From W0P28-013 sp963621145 (GTDB lineage Bacteria > Bacteroidota > Bacteroidia > Bacteroidales > Paludibacteraceae), in contig CAVFDI010000077.1 of assembly GCA_963621145.1 (NCBI GenBank), positions 1 to 6,893 of the forward strand: a stretch of 6,893 nucleotides of DNA, read 5' to 3'. The first letter of the stretch is position 1, and the number at the start of each line of letters is the position of its first letter. Shown here one piece after another: positions 1-5,290 of the stretch. Under the pieces are notes generated by a model. That model was not told the origin of the DNA. It ran no database searches and was given only the letters and a program-made list of their open reading frames with translations. The position numbers and the translations under genes are program-made.

Positions 1-25
1 ACAAATCCCGCGCAACGGAAATTTT

Positions 26-598
26 TCAGCACCCATTTATCAGGTGTTCGAGCAGAATTTTCAGGCCAATGCCGAACAAAATGATGCCGCCAATGAGTTC
101 TACATTCAGTTTGAAGCGTTTGCCAAACGACACGCCAATGATGCAGCCCAAAATGGTGAAAATGAAACTACCCAACGCAATCACAGCCACGGCTTGGTAG
201 ATGAAATTGCCCAGCGGAACAAATATCAAACCCGTTGCAAGCGCGTCGATGCTAGTTGCCACGGCCATCACCAAAAGCATGCGCATAGAGCCAAATGGCG
301 TCTTTTTGTCGTCGGCTGGCGCATCTTTTTTCAGACTACCAACAAACATTTTTCCGCCCAAAAAACCAAGGATTGCGAACGCCAGCCAGTGGTCTATTTT
401 TCCGATGAAATCGGCAAACCACACGCCTGCAAACCAACCAATGAACGGCATTGCGCCCTGAAAAAAGCCAAAAAATAGTGCCATGCGCAGAATTTTTGGC
501 CAATCGTAGCGACCGTAGGCAATACTGCTGGCAATCGACACCGCAAAACAGTCCATTGCCAAACCAACGGAAATCAAGACAAGATCGAGGTAGTTCAT
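26..598 (-). CDS. mntP: Putative manganese efflux pump MntP
   Basis: Inner-membrane Mn2+ exporter of the MntP family, which lowers cytoplasmic manganese. The 190-residue product matches the usual family length (about 190) and is almost entirely hydrophobic helices. It shows the two-fold family repeat: AMDCFAVSIA near residues 14-23 and ATSIDALATG near 114-123. Asp16 and Asp118 fall at the positions of the acidic residues conserved in E. coli MntP. Other family landmarks are IGWFAG (53-58), DHWLAF (69-74), FLGGKM (79-84) and a C-terminal IGGIILFGIG segment. A charged loop near 90-100 separates the halves. The ATG at 598 is chosen because MNYLDLVLISVGLAMD aligns with the family N-terminus; the frame is open further upstream, but that stretch is AT-rich repeat leader. 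It lies 107 nt downstream of the DUF3109 gene on the same strand. No separate promoter of the Bacteroidota type was found, so co-transcription is likely. The family assignment is firm; transport of Mn here is inferred from homology. Confidence 0.93.
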   Translation of the reverse strand: MNYLDLVLISVGLAMDCFAVSIASSIAYGRYDWPKILRMALFFGFFQGAMPFIGWFAGVWFADFIGKIDHWLAFAILGFLGGKMFVGSLKKDAPADDKKTPFGSMRMLLVMAVATSIDALATGLIFVPLGNFIYQAVAVIALGSFIFTILGCIIGVSFGKRFKLNVELIGGIILFGIGLKILLEHLINGC

Positions 599-615
599 TT
601 TTTTTTCAATAAAAA

Positions 616-641
616 AGTAGAAAGTAAAAAGTGTATAAAGT
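616..641 (-). repeat. 26-nt leader repeat, copy B (mntP leader)
   Basis: Read on the minus strand, this begins ACTTTATACACTTTTTAC and ends 17 nt before the mntP ATG. It matches the + strand at 1431-1456 at 24 of 26 positions (differences at positions 9 and 23). Its right half consists of 7-bp units of the form NNACTTT (ACACTTT, TTACTTT, CTACTTT, running 634 down to 614). Both copies lie in sense orientation in the leader just before a start codon. Confidence 0.75.
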
Positions 642-668
642 GTATCTACCACAAAAATTTGTAGATAC
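642..668 (-). promoter_or_regulatory. Inverted repeat in the DUF3109-mntP gap / mntP leader
   Basis: GTATCTAC at 642-649 and GTAGATAC at 661-668 are perfect 8-bp inverted arms around an 11-nt AT-rich loop. The right arm can alternatively fold locally as TTGTAG-ATA-CTACAA (659-673). The repeat sits about 45 nt upstream of the mntP start in transcript orientation. It could be a weak hairpin in the intercistronic RNA, a partial terminator or attenuator between the two genes, or a dimer-protein operator. It lacks a GC-rich stem with U tract, so it is not called a terminator. It does not resemble the yybP-ykoY manganese riboswitch that controls mntP in other phyla. Confidence 0.35.
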
Positions 669-676
669 TACAATCT

Positions 677-704
677 GAAATTTGAAATCTGAAATCTGAA
701 ATCT
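677..704 (-). repeat. Heptamer tandem repeat, 4 units, after the DUF3109 stop
   Basis: Four 7-bp units: GAAATTT, then GAAATCT three times on the + strand (AGATTTC on the minus strand). The array ends two bases short of the complement of the DUF3109 TAA stop codon (706-708), so it directly follows that gene. It belongs to the same loose NNAYTYY heptad family as the repeats at 614-634, 1438-1472 and 6866-6893. Confidence 0.8.
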
Positions 705-705
705 C

Positions 706-1293
706 TTAATTTCTTGCTTTGAATGCGGCTTCGTAGGCTGCTGCGGCTTGTTCGAGTTCGGCATACCACGCCTCGCCAAAGCGACGAATGAGCGGTGTTT
801 TCAAAAATTTGTAGGCTGGCAATCGCAATGCACGACCATTTTTTTCGGCACAGGCGCAAACCTCCCAACGATGAAAATTCACCGCCGTGAAATGCTTGTA
901 CTTGGTCAGTCGCACGGGATAAAGATGACACGAAATGGGTTTCATAAACGCGCTTCGTCCCTCGCGATAGGCTTTTTCGATGGCACATTTGCAAACGCCA
1001 TCAGTGTCTACGTACGAAAAAACGCACTCGCGCCCATTGACTATGGAGGTTACTAAATCGCCTTCCACATCGCGGTAGGCCACGCCTTGGCGGTCGATTA
1101 CGGCACGCGCCTCGGGCGAGAGATCGTTCCACACGGCTGGCAAGGCACGTTCCAACTCGGCACGCTCGCAAGGGTCGAGTGGCGCACCGCTGTCGCCCTC
1201 GACGCAGCACTGACCGTGGCACACGCCAAGATCGCAACAAAACATGCGTTCGAAGAGTTCAAAACTCACCACTGTGTCGCCAATCTCAACCAT
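706..1293 (-). CDS. DUF3109 family cysteine-rich protein
   Basis: A 195-residue protein of the DUF3109 family, a conserved Bacteroidota protein of unknown function related to YkgJ-like proteins with Cys clusters. The sequence opens MVEIGDTVVSFELFE, followed by CDLGVCHGQCCVEGDSGAPL with Cys20, Cys25, Cys29 and Cys30. Further cysteines lie at 90, 101, 103, 122, 146 and 148, including the motifs CKC, PISCHLYPVR and CAC. This arrangement suggests an Fe-S or Zn site; that is inference. There is no signal peptide or membrane segment, so it should be cytoplasmic. The frame is open a further 27 codons upstream, but ATG 1293 matches the family start and lies about 20 nt after a good promoter, which itself sits inside the longer reading frame. 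It precedes mntP on the same strand and is divergent from the oxidoreductase gene. Family assignment is confident; function is unknown. Confidence 0.88.
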   Translation of the reverse strand: MVEIGDTVVSFELFERMFCCDLGVCHGQCCVEGDSGAPLDPCERAELERALPAVWNDLSPEARAVIDRQGVAYRDVEGDLVTSIVNGRECVFSYVDTDGVCKCAIEKAYREGRSAFMKPISCHLYPVRLTKYKHFTAVNFHRWEVCACAEKNGRALRLPAYKFLKTPLIRRFGEAWYAELEQAAAAYEAAFKARN

Positions 1294-1317
1294 TTTTTCG
1301 TTTCGGCAAAAGTTCGG

Positions 1318-1349
1318 CAAAAATAGCATTTTTCCGCCGTTTGACCAAA
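1318..1349 (-). promoter_or_regulatory. Bacteroidota-type promoter for the DUF3109 gene (and probably mntP)
   Basis: On the minus strand, TTTG at 1349-1346 is followed after 20 nt by TATTTTTG at 1325-1318, an exact match to the TTTG / TAnnTTTG consensus. The predicted transcription start near 1312 leaves a leader of about 18 nt before the ATG at 1293. Its -33 box lies almost back-to-back with that of the divergent + strand promoter, within TTTGACCAAA (1340-1349). Confidence 0.75.
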
Positions 1350-1371
1350 CCATTTTTTTGCAGTAACTTTG
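1340..1371 (+). promoter_or_regulatory. Bacteroidota-type promoter for the FAD oxidoreductase gene
   Basis: TTTG at 1340-1343, a 20-nt spacer, then TAACTTTG at 1364-1371 match the Bacteroidota -33/-7 consensus exactly. The predicted start near 1377 gives a leader of about 98 nt. That leader holds a CCAATTAT tandem pair (1400-1415), the 26-nt leader repeat and the CAACTCT heptamers before the ATG at 1476. Confidence 0.8.
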
Positions 1372-1399
1372 CACGATAAATTATTCAATTACACCATTT

Positions 1400-1415
1400 C
1401 CAATTATCCAATTAT
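1400..1415 (+). repeat. CCAATTAT tandem pair in the oxidoreductase leader
   Basis: Two exact head-to-tail copies of CCAATTAT. A related TTCAATTAC lies just upstream (1384-1392). They are in the untranslated leader between the promoter and the 26-nt leader repeat. They may be slippage products or part of an AT-rich unstructured leader; no function is evident. Confidence 0.6.
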
Positions 1416-1430
1416 TTCAGCAGACCACAA

Positions 1431-1456
1431 ACTTTATAGACTTTTTACTTTCAACT
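1431..1456 (+). repeat. 26-nt leader repeat, copy A (oxidoreductase leader)
   Basis: Begins ACTTTATAGACTTTTTAC and ends 19 nt before the ATG at 1476. It matches the mntP leader (641 down to 616 on the minus strand) at 24 of 26 positions, in the same orientation relative to the gene and at almost the same distance from the start codon. It runs into the CAACTCT heptamers. Confidence 0.75.
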
Positions 1457-1472
1457 CTCAACTCTCAACTCT
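1438..1472 (+). repeat. Heptamer tandem repeat, 5 units, before the oxidoreductase start
   Basis: Five contiguous 7-bp units in one register: AGACTTT, TTACTTT, then CAACTCT three times exactly. The array ends 3 nt before the ATG at 1476, so it occupies the position of a ribosome binding site. No Shine-Dalgarno sequence is present, which is usual in this phylum. Confidence 0.85.
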
Positions 1473-1475
1473 ATA

Positions 1476-3044
1476 ATGACCGAACTTCAACTTACCCTTT
1501 CGCCCGAGCAGGCTGCCAACGAATCAGAAGTGAAGCGTGCAGCAGCGCGCAAAATGGGCGTTTCGCCACGCGACATTGCACAACTTCAGATTGTGAAAAA
1601 ATCGATTGACGCGCGCAGTCGACAGCCGCAAGTGCTGCTGCGTGTGCGTGCTTTTGCCGATGGCGAACAGGTGATAAAATACGAGAGCAATCCGCGCTAT
1701 ACCGACGTGTCGAAAGCGCCAGCGGTGGTGATTGTTGGTAGCGGTCCTGCGGGACTTTTTGCGGCTCTCAGACTGATGGAATTTGGTCTGAAACCGATCG
1801 TTCTCGAACGCGGCAAAGAGGTGTCGGAGCGCAAACGCGACATAGCGCAACTAAACCGCAATGTGGCGCTCAATGCCGAATCGAACTACTGTTTCGGCTG
1901 CGGTGGTGCTGGCACTTTTTCGGACGGAAAACTCTACACGCGCAGTGTGAAACGCGGCAATCCACAGCGCATTTTCGAGATTTTTCATCGCCACGGAGCG
2001 CAGGACAGCATTCTGTACGAAGCGCATCCGCACATCGGCACCGACCGCCTGCCGCAGATTATCAAAAACATGTGCCAAACCATCACCGAACATGGCGGCG
2101 AGGTACATTTCGAGACGCGCGTAACCGAACTGCTCACACGCGGCGACCAAATTTGCGGCGTTCGCACCGAGCATGGCGATGTGTATGGTGCTGATAATGT
2201 GATACTTGCAACTGGACATTCGGCGCGCGACATCTACCAAATGTTGCACCGCCAAGGCATCGACATTTGTGCCAAAGGGTTTGCCATGGGCGTACGCGTA
2301 GAGCATCCGCAGGCACTCATCGACAGCATTCAGTACCACAGTCGGCAGAAAAATCCGAATCTACCTGCGGCATCGTATAGTCTTGTACATCAGGCAGATG
2401 GGCGCGGAGTTTATTCGTTTTGCATGTGTCCTGGCGGACATATTGTGCCGTCGGCCACCGAGCCGCAGCAGATTGTAGTGAATGGTATGTCGGCGTCGCA
2501 CCGCAATTCGCCTTTTGCAAACTCGGGCATTGTGGTGGAACTTCACCCCGAAGATTTGACCGAATATGCACACTACGGCGAGTTGTGCGGACTGCATTTT
2601 CAGATGGATTTGGAGCGCATGGCTTTCGAGAATAATGGCGGTGTATTGCAGAGTGCTCCAGCGCAGCGTTTGGCCGATTTTGTGGCAGGGCGCGCGTCAG
2701 GTTCGTTGCCAAAATGCTCTTATCTGCCAGGAGTGAATGCCTCGCCGCTGCACGAATGGTTGCCTGAGCGTATCGGGCGCAGACTGCAAGAAGGTTTTGC
2801 TGCGTTCGACCGAAAAATGCGCGGTTTCCTAACCAACGAAGCCGTGATAGTTGGCGTCGAGAGCCGTTCGTCGTCGCCCGTGCGCATACCGCGCGATGCC
2901 GACACCTACGAGCATATCCACCTGCACGGACTCTACCCTGCTGGCGAAGGTTCGGGCTACGCAGGCGGCATCACCTCGTCGGCCATGGACGGCGAACGCA
3001 TTGCCGAAAAAATTGCGGAGAAGTGCGGGAAAATAGAGAAATGA
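1476..3044 (+). CDS. FAD-dependent oxidoreductase, COG2509 type
   Basis: A 522-residue cytoplasmic flavoprotein of the family annotated as NAD(P)/FAD-dependent oxidoreductase (COG2509, uncharacterised FAD-dependent dehydrogenase). Residues 1-80 form a small N-terminal domain usual in this family (MTELQLTLSPEQ, then KKSIDARSR near 41-49). The Rossmann dinucleotide-binding motif VVIVGSGPAGLFAA spans 84-97, with Glu111 at the end of strand 2 placed to bind the FAD ribose. The family signature NYCFGCGGAGTFSDGKL at 137-153 carries Cys139 and Cys142. The C-terminal FAD-contacting motif GEGSGYAGG is at 490-498, followed by a helix. Length is normal and the frame intact. The substrate and electron acceptor are unknown for this family. 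The ATG at 1476 directly follows the heptamer repeats and is the first codon of the conserved N-terminus. It is monocistronic as far as seen: the next gene is convergent, 4 nt away. Confidence 0.92.
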   Translation: MTELQLTLSPEQAANESEVKRAAARKMGVSPRDIAQLQIVKKSIDARSRQPQVLLRVRAFADGEQVIKYESNPRYTDVSKAPAVVIVGSGPAGLFAALRLMEFGLKPIVLERGKEVSERKRDIAQLNRNVALNAESNYCFGCGGAGTFSDGKLYTRSVKRGNPQRIFEIFHRHGAQDSILYEAHPHIGTDRLPQIIKNMCQTITEHGGEVHFETRVTELLTRGDQICGVRTEHGDVYGADNVILATGHSARDIYQMLHRQGIDICAKGFAMGVRVEHPQALIDSIQYHSRQKNPNLPAASYSLVHQADGRGVYSFCMCPGGHIVPSATEPQQIVVNGMSASHRNSPFANSGIVVELHPEDLTEYAHYGELCGLHFQMDLERMAFENNGGVLQSAPAQRLADFVAGRASGSLPKCSYLPGVNASPLHEWLPERIGRRLQEGFAAFDRKMRGFLTNEAVIVGVESRSSSPVRIPRDADTYEHIHLHGLYPAGEGSGYAGGITSSAMDGERIAEKIAEKCGKIEK

Positions 3045-3048
3045 TCTC

Positions 3049-3669
3049 CTACTTTTTCTTCGGCAGCAAAAGATCTTTCATGCTTTTTTGGGGATGGAAG
3101 CGGCAAAAATCGACATTTGTCTCAATGCCATCAATCCTGCCATTTTCTGTAAATTGCCAAACGGTGTAGCGCGATGGACCATTTATCACAGGCTCATCTT
3201 TCCCATATCTGCCGATGTAGAGCGTATAGTGGTTGAACCGAGGCGCGCAATAAGTGTTGTATGATCTCATCGTGCCGTAAATTATCGGTTTTGCGCCATA
3301 CTCTTTTTCGAGAAGATTGAGCAACACCTGCAGACTATCCTGTATCACATGTTTTGGCGTCTTTTTAGCCACTTTATCTCCGCTCAATTCTACATCTACC
3401 ATTGGAATCAAATTTGGTCCGATGGCATCGAGCATCTTTTTGAAATTTTTGAATTGATTGTGCGCGCTGCTGGTCATACAAAAATAGTGGTAACCTCCCA
3501 CACGATAGCCGCTCGCCTTAGCGCCTTTGGCAAATGTTTTGCACTTGGGATCGATTCCTGTAGCGCCCGTAGTGCATTTCACATACACAAAACTACCCTT
3601 CGGAAGGGTCTTATTTACCCTTTTCCAATCTATGCTTTTTTGATGGTGCGACACGTCAATGCCCACCAC
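3049..3669 (-). CDS. GH25 muramidase-like domain protein, probably severed from its signal peptide
   Basis: Glycoside hydrolase family 25 (lysozyme-like, cleaves N-acetylmuramyl bonds in peptidoglycan). Numbered from the GTG at 3669, the 206 residues show the family order: GIDVSHHQ (Asp5), IDW (13-15), YVKCTTGATGIDPK (29-42), GGYHYF (58-63), PMVDVE (89-94) with Asp92 and Glu94, PIIYGT, and near the C-terminus YTVWQFTENGRIDGIETNVDFCRF. Asp5, Asp92 and Glu94 match the conserved acidic active-site residues of GH25, so the domain looks intact. There is no signal peptide from this GTG. The same reading frame continues upstream through 11 more codons to a TAA (3705-3703) and, beyond it, a lipoprotein signal peptide. 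The ancestral gene was therefore probably 3049-3789. As it stands, the product would be cytoplasmic, or made only by re-initiation or read-through. The GTG start is nominal; no ribosome site supports it. It lies downstream of the ATPase gene on the same strand. Confidence 0.8.
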   Translation of the reverse strand: MVGIDVSHHQKSIDWKRVNKTLPKGSFVYVKCTTGATGIDPKCKTFAKGAKASGYRVGGYHYFCMTSSAHNQFKNFKKMLDAIGPNLIPMVDVELSGDKVAKKTPKHVIQDSLQVLLNLLEKEYGAKPIIYGTMRSYNTYCAPRFNHYTLYIGRYGKDEPVINGPSRYTVWQFTENGRIDGIETNVDFCRFHPQKSMKDLLLPKKK

Positions 3670-3702
3670 ATCTTTTGTGAGCGCAACTGATTTGTTTTTC
3701 GG

Positions 3703-3789
3703 TTAACTATTCCCTTTCTGACCGCAAGCCACAAGACAAAAACAGCAGCAAACCGCCACAAGACAAATCACTCTAGTTAAATTTTTCAT
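3703..3789 (-). pseudogene. Lipoprotein signal peptide, detached 5' end of the GH25 gene
   Basis: ATG at 3789 opens 28 codons ending in TAA (3705-3703). They encode a basic start (MKNLTR), a hydrophobic core and the lipobox LVAC at 19-22, followed by GQKGNS. This is a clear type II signal peptide with Cys22 as the lipidation site. The frame is the same as the GH25 domain that starts 12 codons further on; read through the stop, it gives a 246-codon lipoprotein muramidase. The core is unusually rich in cysteine (positions 9, 14, 15, 16, 18) and contains a 27-bp in-frame duplication trace. An ATG 8 nt upstream meets a stop after three codons. Alternatives: a sequencing error at the TAA, or a real tiny lipopeptide gene. 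The shared frame favours a nonsense mutation. Confidence 0.65.
3728..3767. repeat. 13-bp direct repeat inside the signal peptide
   Basis: GCCACAAGACAAA occurs at 3728-3740 and again at 3755-3767, an exact repeat at 27-bp offset (nine codons). In protein terms CLVA appears twice in the signal-peptide core. Loss or gain of one 27-bp unit would keep the frame but change the length of the hydrophobic core. Confidence 0.7.
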
Positions 3790-3806
3790 ACCTTCATTTT
3801 TTTTTG

Positions 3807-3814
3807 CAAAATTA
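3807..3814 (-). promoter_or_regulatory. -7-like element upstream of the muramidase signal peptide
   Basis: TAATTTTG on the minus strand (3814-3807) matches TAnnTTTG, followed by C as in the other promoters here. No TTTG is present 19-21 nt upstream, so only half of the promoter is convincing. It would give a leader of about 12 nt before the ATG at 3789. Co-transcription with the ATPase, whose stop is 50 nt upstream, is the alternative. Confidence 0.45.
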
Positions 3815-3839
3815 CAACAAAAAAATTGAGATTGATGCG

Positions 3840-5228
3840 TTATTTTCTCTCGAAGTGCGGCATTTTCACTTCAGGAATAATCAAATCATTTTCATTCGAT
3901 GGACGATTATCGAAAAACATGCAGTAATAAATTGGCATATAAGTGACGCCCCCATCGCTATACACACGCTGTTCGTTGCTCAAAACCACCGCCTCGCCGA
4001 TGCGATACTCTGGCATTGCCAAAAATCGATCCAACGCACTATGCACAACGTAATCTTTGCCCGATTTTACCTCGACTGGCAACACCGACAATTTTTTGTA
4101 ATCATCAATCAAATAATCAACCTCGCCACGCTGTTTGTTGTCGTAATAGTGCAACGAAAAGCCGTGAGCATGCAGTTCCTGCGCCACCACCGATTCGTAA
4201 ACTGCGCCAAGATTCACACTGTGTTCGTCGTTAAGCACGGCATTGACATTTGTGCCATACAGAATGCTCGTGAGCAGCCCTACATCGTTCAAATACAACT
4301 TCAGTAAATTTTTATTTTCCGATTCGATGAGCGGAAAAGTTGGATTACTTATGGCTTGCACCGCCAGTGCCACACCCGAATTTGTAAGATACTCAAACTC
4401 CTCGGCGTAGTCGCTAAACTGCTTGTGCGACTTAGAATCCTCAATATTTTTCACCACAACACGCTTCTTTTTATTCTCCATGTTCGATGGAATCAGATCA
4501 TAAATTTTTCGGATAACGAGTTTGCGCTCGTCGTCATACTGCGAAGCGTCAATTTTGTAAAGCGCATGAATATCGCGCTGAATGCCACGCACTTGCGCCA
4601 TATTTCTATTTTCGAGAAATTTGTTGATAGCCTCAGGCATTCCGCCAACAAGCAGGTAGATTTTGAACTGCCGAAGCATAAAATTGTGCATCGAATCGTT
4701 TAAGCTTTCCTTTGCGAAAAAGCTCTGCCGCATGGCAGCGATAGCCTCTTTGCCGCAGCCAATCGCCCACAAAAACTCTTCAAAATCAAGCGGGTACATC
4801 TGCTGAATAGCGACGCTCCCCATCGGCACCGATGGCGTTTGCGACAGCGCCACACCCAACTGCGAGCCACTCGCAATGTAGCGATATTTGCCATCTTCGT
4901 TCAGAAATTTGAGCAGTGTCATCAAGTGCGGATAACTCTGGATTTCATCGAGAAAAATCAGCGTGTCGCGACTATTTCCAAGATTACGCCCAGCAATAGC
5001 GCCAAGTTGCAGGTAAAAATCCTCCTTGCTGCGAGTCGATGCAAAAATTCGCGCACCTTCCTGATCCGATTTTAGGTTGATTTCGACAAAACGTTTGAAA
5101 AGTTTTTTGCCAACATACCTTATCAAATACGATTTCCCTATCTGCCTCGCACCATTCACAAGCAGAATTTTTCGCGGCTCGTGAACAAGGAAGTCCTCCA
5201 AAAATCGTTCAAATTTACGCTCTAACAT
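3840..5228 (-). CDS. AAA_14 / DUF4143 family ATP-binding protein
   Basis: A 462-residue protein of the widespread ATPase family combining an AAA_14 domain with a C-terminal DUF4143 domain. The Walker A motif is GARQIGKS (26-33); Walker B is TLIFLDEIQ with Asp94-Glu95; the sensor-like GSQLG is at 121-125, followed by the family motif YPLDFEEFLW. The middle contains YLLVGGMPEA and LYLNDVGLLTSIL, both typical. The C-terminus carries GEVDYLI...PVEVKSGK, giving Asp371, Glu386 and Lys388 in a PD-(D/E)xK nuclease-like arrangement. The protein is full length and soluble. The ATG at 5228 is chosen over a TTG three codons upstream because it is a normal start and matches the usual MLERKF-type beginning. 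The physiological role of this family is unknown; roles in DNA or partner-protein remodelling are conjecture. The gene has its own promoter next to a palindrome array, and the muramidase remnant follows 50 nt downstream. Confidence 0.9.
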   Translation of the reverse strand: MLERKFERFLEDFLVHEPRKILLVNGARQIGKSYLIRYVGKKLFKRFVEINLKSDQEGARIFASTRSKEDFYLQLGAIAGRNLGNSRDTLIFLDEIQSYPHLMTLLKFLNEDGKYRYIASGSQLGVALSQTPSVPMGSVAIQQMYPLDFEEFLWAIGCGKEAIAAMRQSFFAKESLNDSMHNFMLRQFKIYLLVGGMPEAINKFLENRNMAQVRGIQRDIHALYKIDASQYDDERKLVIRKIYDLIPSNMENKKKRVVVKNIEDSKSHKQFSDYAEEFEYLTNSGVALAVQAISNPTFPLIESENKNLLKLYLNDVGLLTSILYGTNVNAVLNDEHSVNLGAVYESVVAQELHAHGFSLHYYDNKQRGEVDYLIDDYKKLSVLPVEVKSGKDYVVHSALDRFLAMPEYRIGEAVVLSNEQRVYSDGGVTYMPIYYCMFFDNRPSNENDLIIPEVKMPHFERK

Positions 5229-5252
5229 AAGCCCCAAAATTTAATTACGCTG

Positions 5253-5284
5253 CAAAAGTACTCTTTTTCAACCAATTACGCAAA
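5253..5284 (-). promoter_or_regulatory. Bacteroidota-type promoter for the ATPase gene
   Basis: On the minus strand, TTTG at 5284-5281, a 20-nt spacer and TACTTTTG at 5260-5253 match the consensus. The predicted transcription start near 5247 leaves about 19 nt before the ATG at 5228. The first palindromic repeat of the adjacent array begins 7 bp upstream of the -33 box. Confidence 0.75.
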
Positions 5285-5290
5285 TTTTTA

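Noticed and set aside
1..25. Terminator or gene end left of mntP
   Set aside because: Only 25 nt are visible, with no hairpin and no coding signal.
44..478. Plus-strand reading frame opposite mntP
   Set aside because: Low-complexity product with no domain; a shadow of the well-supported MntP frame on the other strand.
599..652. 18-residue N-terminal extension of MntP
   Set aside because: The extension is coded by AT-rich repeat leader and does not match the family, which begins at MNYLDL.
599..705. yybP-ykoY manganese riboswitch before mntP
   Set aside because: The gap is short, AT-rich and repeat-filled; none of the conserved loop sequences or paired stems of that riboswitch is visible.
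1294..1374. 27-residue N-terminal extension of the DUF3109 protein
   Set aside because: It would cover the promoter at 1318-1349, and the family starts at MVEIGDT.
1851..2339. Minus-strand reading frame inside the oxidoreductase gene
   Set aside because: Antisense shadow of a strongly conserved flavoprotein; no promoter or recognisable family.
3804..4307. Plus-strand reading frame opposite the ATPase C-terminus
   Set aside because: Product has no recognisable family and lies antisense to the conserved DUF4143 region.
3840..5228. Toxin-antitoxin or abortive-infection partner for the ATPase
   Set aside because: No second small gene is coupled to it; the only downstream item is the muramidase remnant, and such a role would be guesswork.
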